In this document: positions 58,640 to 63,951 of the stretch, in pieces
How the letters are laid out: every line of letters begins with the position of its first letter
How positions within the stretch are numbered: position 1 is the stretch's first letter
Source of the DNA: Pseudobdellovibrionaceae bacterium
Lineage (GTDB): Bacteria; Bdellovibrionota; Bdellovibrionia; Bdellovibrionales; Bdellovibrionaceae
Assembly (NCBI GenBank): GCA_021731025.1
Contig: JAKFYD010000029.1
Location: 1-63,951 of the forward strand
Length of the DNA: 63,951 nt
Direction: 5' to 3'
Notes under the pieces: generated by a model
What the model was told of the DNA's origin: nothing
The model's input: the letters and a program-made list of their open reading frames with translations, nothing else
The model's database searches: none
Position numbers and translations under genes: made by a program

Positions 58640-59731
58640 ATGAACGTAGAAGCGAATGAGTTTGCGAAAAACAAAGGAAATTCCGATTCTTCTTTAATGG
58701 CCCCTTTGATATCAGATTACCTGGACTACCGTCGGTTCTTAGAGGATTTCTATCTCTACAGAAAGAATAAAACCCGCCGGGATTTGCGCCCTTACAACTA
58801 CCAGATGTTTTCAGCGGCGGCTGATATTAAGTCGCCGAACTACCTGAAAATGATCATCGAAGGACGCAGAAATTTATCTGACGATATGATTGTAAAATTC
58901 GCTAAGGCTTTGGGCCTATCGAAAGAACACACCGAAGAATTTTCTCACTTGGTTCGTTTCTCACAGACTTCTGAACCCGCAGAACGAAATATGCATCTGA
59001 AAAAAATCTCTGAAATGCGGGTGGCTCAAAAACTTCGCAGCGGAGAAATCGACCAAAAAACTTGGAACAAAATTCCAGGCTGGGCCGCGTGGATTATCTA
59101 CGCGATGGTCGACATGCAAGGAGTTAGCTTCGATATCCCTTCACTGAAAAAACTTTTGCGAGGCAAAGCTTCGGAGTACGAAATCGAAACCGCTCTGAAT
59201 AGCCTTCTGAGCAGTGGAGAGTTGGTGAAAGATCCAACGACGGGTGAAATTAAGAAAGCTCGTCACTTGATTGATGATGCTGATGAAATTCCCGTAGCTC
59301 TCGTGCGCAAGTTGCAAACTCAGCTGATGTATTTGGGCTTAGAGTCTTTGTATCAAGATCAACCCACGGAAAGAGAATTTGGAACTTTGACGATGTCTTT
59401 AACAAAAGAAGAGTTCGAAGAAATTAAATTCAAACTTCGTCAGATGAGAAAAAGCATCAACAAAGATAACTCGATCGCGCGTTCTAAATCGAAAGGCGAG
59501 AAAGTTTACCAATTGAATATTCAGTTATTCCCAGTGACCGCAGGACATGTAAACAAGGCCCATTTAGTTTCCAACGAGGCCGTTACAGAAGCAAAACCAG
59601 AAGCTGATACCGAGCTGCTTTCCTTGGAAAAAAATAAGATCAAAGAAGTGATCGCCGAGCCGCAAAAAGTAGGAATTTCTGAACTTGCTGCGGCCGCTTT
59701 GTCATCCCTGGCTGAATTTAAGGAAGCATAG
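58640..59731 (+). CDS. TIGR02147-family regulator
   Basis: 363 residues from the ATG at 58640 (AAGGGGG before). The core SDYLDYRRFLEDFYLYRKNK, FSAAADIKSPNYLKMIIEGR followed by RNLSDDMIVKFAKALGLSKE, then EHTEEFSHLVRFSQTSEP is the TIGR02147 signature (an XRE-like helical domain). The following middle (GWAAWIIYAMVDMQGVSFDI, LRQMRKSINKDNSIARSKSK) completes it. TIGR02147 proteins are abundant in Bdellovibrio-like and Fibrobacter genomes and are thought to act as regulators. The C-terminal 50 residues are a charged tail. Confidence 0.9.
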   Translation: MNVEANEFAKNKGNSDSSLMAPLISDYLDYRRFLEDFYLYRKNKTRRDLRPYNYQMFSAAADIKSPNYLKMIIEGRRNLSDDMIVKFAKALGLSKEHTEEFSHLVRFSQTSEPAERNMHLKKISEMRVAQKLRSGEIDQKTWNKIPGWAAWIIYAMVDMQGVSFDIPSLKKLLRGKASEYEIETALNSLLSSGELVKDPTTGEIKKARHLIDDADEIPVALVRKLQTQLMYLGLESLYQDQPTEREFGTLTMSLTKEEFEEIKFKLRQMRKSINKDNSIARSKSKGEKVYQLNIQLFPVTAGHVNKAHLVSNEAVTEAKPEADTELLSLEKNKIKEVIAEPQKVGISELAAAALSSLAEFKEA

Positions 59732-59987
59732 CGTCGTATTTTCAAATCAAAATAAAGTGGTTTTGAATCTAAATTTTCAGTCTAGCATGTGGAAAAACTT
59801 GTGGAGACGGTTGATAACTTCTGAAAATGCGTTGAATTTTGCGATCCAAGATCGGTGCTTAAAATGCCGACTTTGATGTCAGAAAAAAATTGACTGACTG
59901 ATTTTTTGCCCCAAAAAACGGCGTTTAAATATTAGTCGTTGAAATTTTTTTATAAGCGTTTATCTTCATCTGTTTTTCGTTTTCTGA

Positions 59988-59993
59988 TATACT
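59988..59993 (+). promoter_or_regulatory. Probable ssrA promoter -10 element
   Basis: TATACT lies about 50 bp upstream of the mature tmRNA 5' end. A -35 element at the right distance is weak. The rest of the 312-bp stretch from 59732 to 60043 holds no gene or clear repeat. Confidence 0.4.
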
Positions 59994-60043
59994 TGTTCTT
60001 TAGAATTGATTTTTGTTAGAGAATTGCTGTTTTTGATTTCCCG

Positions 60044-60390
60044 GGGGGCGACATGGCTTCGACGTGGGTGCAGAAGCAGAGGGAGCACACCGAGGCGCCT
60101 GAGGACCTCGTTAAAACGGGCATTTTGTAATTGGCAACGATTACCAACTAGCAGCCTAATTAAGCCGCTCGTTCTTTCGGGTTGTGGTGGCGAACCCGAA
60201 AAGAACGTCATTTAGTCACCTCGGTCAGTGATGGTTTCTCTGGGTCACTGATTTAAAAAACTCCAGGGGAAGGGCCTAAGAGATTTTGTCTTTGGAAGCT
60301 CTTAGAACCAACTAAATCAAAGACTAAGTGTGTAGTCGCCTTCTTGTGGATCGCTTGCGGACGGGGGTTCAATTCCCCCCGCCTCCACCA
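60044..60390 (+). ncRNA. ssrA: Transfer-messenger RNA (tmRNA)
   Basis: The 5' end GGGGGCGACATGGCTTCGAC and the 3' end GGGGGTTCAATTCCCCCCGC followed by CTCCACCA form the tRNA-like domain: acceptor GGGGGCG/CGCCTCC with one G-T pair, a T-arm with GTTCAAT and an encoded CCA. The tag reading frame is at 60133: GGC AAC GAT TAC CAA CTA GCA GCC TAA, giving G-N-D-Y-Q-L-A-A, a normal hydrophobic degradation tag. It rescues stalled ribosomes. Its 3' end is a frequent island integration site. A GC-rich hairpin follows near 60400. Confidence 0.95.
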
Positions 60391-60588
60391 TCTTCAGAGT
60401 TTGAGAACCCGGGTCGTCCCCCGGAGTTCTCGCAACTCAGAACTTGGTTTTTGATACTGGTTTGGATGAGTTAGTCTTCGCCGTCTCTATGAAGCGGCAA
60501 ATCCAAGAATGAAAAATGGGGACGAAAACGTTGAACCCGAAGGGCTGAGACAACACAGACTTTGGGTTTTTTTATGGGGTGGGGACGA

Positions 60589-61233
60589 TTGTCGCTATTG
60601 AAGGAACTAAAGAGACGTGGGTATGCAAATCTCGGGGTTTTGAACCCTGACATGGACACGCTTGATTTAGCTGCAAAAATTGGAACAATCGTTAAAATTC
60701 CAGGTCTTTCAGAAGTTCAGAAACTGACTCCGAAGAGCAAGGAAGACAATCCCAGAAATACCTATAGTGGCAATTACGGGACCGATGAATTCCCAATGCA
60801 TACAGACTTGGCTCATTGGTATCAGCCTCCTCGATATTTTCTTCTTAGATGTAAGGCTCCCGATCCTGAGGTTGGGACATTTTTCTTACCATTCAAGAAA
60901 GCCCTAAAAGGATTGCCAGACGTTACTCAAAAACGGGCGTTATTCAAGCCTCGAAGGAAGCTAGATAGGAAGATGTTCTTCCTGCGATTTACTCAAGACG
61001 AGGTTTTTCGTTGGGACCCGCTGTACATCATCCCAGAAAATCAAGAGGCACGAAATGTTGCGGAACACCTTTGTTCGCTAGAAAAAGAGTGCTTTGATCG
61101 ACTCTATTTAACTCAACGAGCGCAGTCTGTTCTCGTGGATAACTGGAGAGTTCTTCACGGGCGAAGTGATGTGGGAGCCACCGTCAGTTCACGATTGATT
61201 GAGCGAGTATATTTTTCGGAGTTACATCTATGA
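60589..61233 (+). CDS. TauD-like 2-oxoglutarate/Fe(II) dioxygenase
   Basis: About 214 residues from a TTG at 60589 (GGTGGGGACGA before it); the ATG at 60562 has no ribosome-binding site. KELKRRGYANLGVLNPDMDT is the N-terminal helix and strand. The iron ligands are His and Asp in DEFPMHTDLAHWYQPPRYF (about 70-72) and the distal His in NWRVLHGRSDVG (about 187). SSRLIERVYF supplies the arginine for 2-oxoglutarate. Overall it is TauD/TfdA-like but short. It overlaps the HEPN-like gene by four bases. The substrate is unknown; with the partner it may form a two-gene cassette. Confidence 0.8.
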   Translation: MSLLKELKRRGYANLGVLNPDMDTLDLAAKIGTIVKIPGLSEVQKLTPKSKEDNPRNTYSGNYGTDEFPMHTDLAHWYQPPRYFLLRCKAPDPEVGTFFLPFKKALKGLPDVTQKRALFKPRRKLDRKMFFLRFTQDEVFRWDPLYIIPENQEARNVAEHLCSLEKECFDRLYLTQRAQSVLVDNWRVLHGRSDVGATVSSRLIERVYFSELHL

Positions 61234-62180
61234 CAGTAATAAAAACACCTCACGATTGGTCGAAAGACGCTTTACTTAATAAGAGCCAACGTTATGCAGA
61301 GAAAATGTTGGAGCAAGAACGTGATAGTTGGTTATTTGGGTTTTGGTCAGCACTTACCCTGGAGATGTTGGTGAAGGCTGCAATTTCTAATGTTTCGCCG
61401 ACTCTAATAGCAGAAAAGGAATGGAAGAATACCTATTTTGCATTAGGCTACAAGCATCCAGACGGTAAGCCCAAGACAGCTTCAATAACTGACTTGCTGA
61501 ATAGAGCTGAAGTCATTCTTCCCGGGTTTAATCGTGACATGCAGAATTTTTGTACTACGCATGTAGAGCGAAGAAATGCTGAGATCCACAGTGGAGCTTT
61601 ACCTTTTGAGGGTTTGAACTCTTCAAATTGGTTAGCGGAGTTTTATCTAACGTGTGAGTTTCTTTTGAAGACACTTAAAAAATCACCATCTTTCTTATTT
61701 GGCAAAGGAGAGGCCAAAACCGCAAAAGTTTTGATAAAAGCGTTAAAGGATGACGATGCCAAAGTCGTACAAAAGAAGATCAGCAAGCACAAAAAGTTAT
61801 GGGGTAGCAAGACTAAGACTGAGCGTGACCAGCTTACAAAGCAGGCATCAGTTAATGCTTCGCGAGATTTAGGCCATAGAGTTAAATGTCCAGCCTGTGG
61901 GTCAGATGCTGTTGTCAAGGGAACACCTTCAGGTTTACCAACAATGCATACTAGTGAGCAAATTGTAGTGGTGAAAACACCAATGCTTCCGTCTCGATTT
62001 GTTTGTTCCGCTTGTAGACTAAAGGTATTCGGCTATTCAAAGTTAAATGCTTGTGGCCTGGGCGGGGTTTATACATCCACGATCGAGCACGATGCTATAG
62101 ACTACTATGGAGTACATGAAGAAGGTCATCCCCCCAATCAATTCAACGATAGATCAGAGCGCTTAAACGCCTGCTCCTGA
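61230..62180 (+). CDS. HEPN-like protein with C-terminal zinc ribbon
   Basis: 316 residues. The N-terminal part (KMLEQERDSWLFGFWSALTL followed by EMLVKAAISNVSP) is helical as in HEPN and DUF4145-like proteins. CTTHVERRNAEIHSGALPFE has the R-N-x-x-x-H motif (R-x4-H, about 113-118), the RNase signature of HEPN domains. From about 215 a zinc ribbon follows: VKCPACGSDAVVKG and RFVCSACRLKVFGY, a Cys-x-x-Cys pair about 37 residues from the next. It starts within the dioxygenase stop (ATGA). HEPN proteins are often toxins or defence effectors; that role is an inference here. Confidence 0.7.
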   Translation: MTVIKTPHDWSKDALLNKSQRYAEKMLEQERDSWLFGFWSALTLEMLVKAAISNVSPTLIAEKEWKNTYFALGYKHPDGKPKTASITDLLNRAEVILPGFNRDMQNFCTTHVERRNAEIHSGALPFEGLNSSNWLAEFYLTCEFLLKTLKKSPSFLFGKGEAKTAKVLIKALKDDDAKVVQKKISKHKKLWGSKTKTERDQLTKQASVNASRDLGHRVKCPACGSDAVVKGTPSGLPTMHTSEQIVVVKTPMLPSRFVCSACRLKVFGYSKLNACGLGGVYTSTIEHDAIDYYGVHEEGHPPNQFNDRSERLNACS

Positions 62181-62408
62181 TGTTTTGATCGCAGGCCCCA
62201 TCGATTGCCCCTAATCCTTGGGTCATTGTCTGTTCATTTTGATAGAGTTATCATTCCCACAGTTCTGGTAACTATCCTCATAACCGTGTGACTTCTGTAG
62301 GTGTTTGACGAGTGATCAAATTGGTCCGACCTTACCTAGTGATGAACCCGTTACCAGTTGGGAAGATAGTCTTGTGAACCGATAACTACGGCCACAAGGA
62401 GGTTCAAA

Positions 62409-62825
62409 ATGAACCAGAATCCCAAGAACTACGCGCTGACAGAGGACAAGATTCTTTCTGATTCCGAACTTAAACTCATGCTCAAGTCGATCCGACCGTC
62501 GATGGAGCAATCGTTACGAACTGGTCGCCATCTGCATTTTATCAACGACCACTTCCTGATCCTGATTGGTTCATTGACCGGCCTGAGAGTCTCCGAGGCC
62601 GCGAGCATCAGAATCGGCGACATCTCCGAGAACTCCCTTAAAGTGATCGGCAAAGGTCGCCGATTGCGAGTGATCCCGCTCGGCAAGCGGGGCCGTGCCG
62701 CCATCGATGAACTTAACTCTACAAGCTCAGGCGTGGCCGCATTTGAGGCGAATGAGCATAATATAAATGCCGAAAAAAGGGATATGACTATCCTCCAACT
62801 TACTTCGATTTTTTCACTCATATAA
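62409..62825 (+). pseudogene. Truncated tyrosine recombinase
   Basis: 138 residues with AAGGAGG before the ATG. FLILIGSLTGLRVSEAASIR contains the first catalytic Arg and LKVIGKGRRLRVIPLGKRGR the following strand pair with a Lys. The sequence then turns AT-rich after about 62735 and reads out of the family (EANEHNINAEKRDMTILQLT). The H-x-x-R, H/W and Tyr boxes are missing. The N-terminal core-binding domain is also absent or very short. It is a dead fragment, probably from a mobile element at the tmRNA locus. Confidence 0.8.
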
Positions 62826-62850
62826 ACCTCGTTGTTTTAATTTCATATTT

Positions 62851-63219
62851 TCAGTGGCAAGTCACATCGGCTATAATCACACCGTTAACGGCCATAGTTC
62901 CGTTTCTCGAAATGGGTTTTCCCTTTAGCTCAAGGACAAGATGGTCGCGTCCTGAATCAATGGATATTTTTTCATAAATTTCAGTTTTTAAATCTGAAAC
63001 AGGGTTGAGCTTTGAAAACTCTTTTCCAGCAATAAATAGCTTCGAAGAAAGAGGGTCGTTATTGAAGCTTTGATATAACTTGGGGAATTTACTAATTCCA
63101 AAAACACTTTTGGTCGAAAGGACCTTAATAACTGTACATTCAATGCTTGGCTCAAATGGATTGAAAGCTGAGGCCTGGTGTGAACATAGAAGAATTAAAA
63201 CTAATGCTAATCTTGTCAC
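62851..63219 (-). CDS. Small exported protein
   Basis: 122 residues from a GTG at 63219, chosen because AAGGAGG lies four bases before it; the ATG at 63243 lies upstream of that site and adds eight residues. The signal peptide is TRLALVLILLCSHQASAFNP. The mature part has strands (ECTVIKVLSTKSVFGISKFP, RDHLVLELKGKPISRNGTMA) and two Cys (ECTV and VTCH) that could form a disulfide. No family recognised. Confidence 0.65.
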   Translation of the reverse strand: MTRLALVLILLCSHQASAFNPFEPSIECTVIKVLSTKSVFGISKFPKLYQSFNNDPLSSKLFIAGKEFSKLNPVSDLKTEIYEKISIDSGRDHLVLELKGKPISRNGTMAVNGVIIADVTCH

Positions 63220-63286
63220 CCAACCTCCTTCACATGCCCTCATTCGTACTCATCTAGGAAAATTCCAATGCCTAGTTTGTTTCGTG

Positions 63287-63910
63287 TTACTGTCTTTTCT
63301 TAAAGCCACAATAGACAAAGCTCTGAATCGAATGCCACGGTGTTTTGTGATTGTCTTCAAAGCATCTAATGTTCGTAAAACATTTCTCGAAAAGTGTTTT
63401 TAGCTCAACATCCGAGTATCTTGAAATATCCAGTCCACTGCACTTGTCAGGACCGGTCTTTGAAAACGTACTAACGATTAAATATCCATCAGCAGAAATG
63501 CTTTTGTTAGCAATCTCAAGGTAAGATTCAATGTCCTCAGTTTTTATTCGAAAATGAAAGGTCGCTCGGTCGTGCCACAGTCGATATTTCTTCAATGAGT
63601 TAAATTTGGTAACGTCAGAAGCGATGAACTCTATTTTTGAACCTTGGTCAGCCAATCTCAACTTGGCCTTCGCAAGCGCAACAGATGAAATATCTAATAT
63701 TGAAATATCATTAAAGCCTTTACTCAAAAGAGAGTCGGCCAAATGAGAGTCACCGCCGCCAACATCAATGATGCTATCTTTGGCAGTTAAGCCGAGCTCA
63801 TCGATAAGCTCTAAAGAACGAACCGGAACTTCTTGAAACCAACTGACTTCTTTTTCAGATTTATTTTGATAAACATTATCCCAAAATTTAGAACCAGAAC
63901 TCAGTGACAT
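63287..63910 (-). CDS. Class I SAM-dependent methyltransferase
   Basis: 207 residues. KFWDNVYQNKSEKEVSWFQE is the KxVSWFQ start seen in a group of small methyltransferases; SIIDVGGGDSHLADSLLSKG is motif I (D-V-G-G-G); DISILDISSVALAKAKLRL is motif II; EFIASDVTKFNSLKKYRLWH, then DRATFHFRIKTEDIESYLEI is the following part. The catalytic or substrate residue cannot be chosen. It is a complete stand-alone enzyme near the right window edge. Substrate unknown. Confidence 0.85.
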   Translation of the reverse strand: MSLSSGSKFWDNVYQNKSEKEVSWFQEVPVRSLELIDELGLTAKDSIIDVGGGDSHLADSLLSKGFNDISILDISSVALAKAKLRLADQGSKIEFIASDVTKFNSLKKYRLWHDRATFHFRIKTEDIESYLEIANKSISADGYLIVSTFSKTGPDKCSGLDISRYSDVELKTLFEKCFTNIRCFEDNHKTPWHSIQSFVYCGFKKRQ

Positions 63911-63951
63911 CCGTTTTTATGATTTTTTCAGGAGATCACGAATTTCCCGCA

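Noticed and set aside
59732-60043. Short ORF at 59685-59876
   Set aside because: It overlaps the TIGR02147 gene end and has no motif or start signal.

Overview
The window looks like a moderately AT-rich chromosome segment from a Bdellovibrio-like bacterium (phylum Bdellovibrionota, inference). The evidence is an MglA-type GTPase next to recR, ybaB, dnaX and the 4.5S RNA gene, a TIGR02147-family regulator, many short secreted lipoproteins and predicted secreted peptidases, and a tmRNA whose encoded tag reads GNDYQLAA. Core genes include nadA, recR, ybaB, dnaX, icd, ssrA and ffs.

Layout. 1-3.6 kb: the end of an IS91-family transposase, a cytidylate kinase remnant, two tandem lipoprotein paralogues and a LysR remnant. 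3.7-16.4 kb: an integrated conjugative element with a two-HTH sigma-like regulator, a VirB2/3/4/5/6/8/9/10-type secretion operon, an FtsK-like coupling ATPase, a Replic_Relax-type protein with a PD-(D/E)XK-like motif in place of a classical relaxase, an excisionase and a tyrosine recombinase. 16.4-22.6 kb: a second element in the opposite orientation (integrase, AlpA-like protein, primase-helicase split from its CHC2 zinc finger, Cro-like protein, frameshifted terminase small subunit, XRE repressor). This set resembles a phage satellite (PICI-like). 23-24.8 kb: an operon of an HTH-SpoIIE-type PP2C phosphatase, a GHKL/RsbW-like ATPase and a STAS-like protein. It is followed by a 13-bp tandem repeat and a 38-bp loop-free quasi-palindrome.

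25-39.8 kb is mostly chromosomal accessory metabolism: a GNAT, a scramblase-like protein, a sulfide/persulfide module (OsmC, persulfide dioxygenase, TauE, two YeeE halves, a BigR-like ArsR regulator), a CBS protein, a broken alcohol dehydrogenase, NrfHA nitrite reductase, a DUF4382 lipoprotein, a DUF2239 gene with a clear promoter/operator, a Y-family polymerase, a PilZ protein, a phosphopantetheinyl transferase and NadA. 39.9-59.7 kb holds two secreted proteins (one with HEITH), mglA-recR-ybaB-dnaX-ffs, a papain-like secreted protein, a five-gene operon of GNAT, LuxE, LuxC and two AMP-forming ligases without luciferase, icd, a SrkA-like kinase, a YgjP-like metallopeptidase, a PAP2 phosphatase, lipoproteins and a Pro-Gly repeat protein.

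60-64 kb begins with ssrA (tmRNA), a common island target. Beyond it lie a four-base-overlapping pair (a 2-oxoglutarate/Fe(II) dioxygenase and a HEPN-like protein with a zinc ribbon), a truncated integrase, a small exported protein and a methyltransferase. The least explained systems are the mobile-element-borne partner-switching operon, the satellite-like element, the relaxase-poor conjugative element and the dioxygenase-HEPN pair. All family assignments are from reading the sequence; no database search was run.
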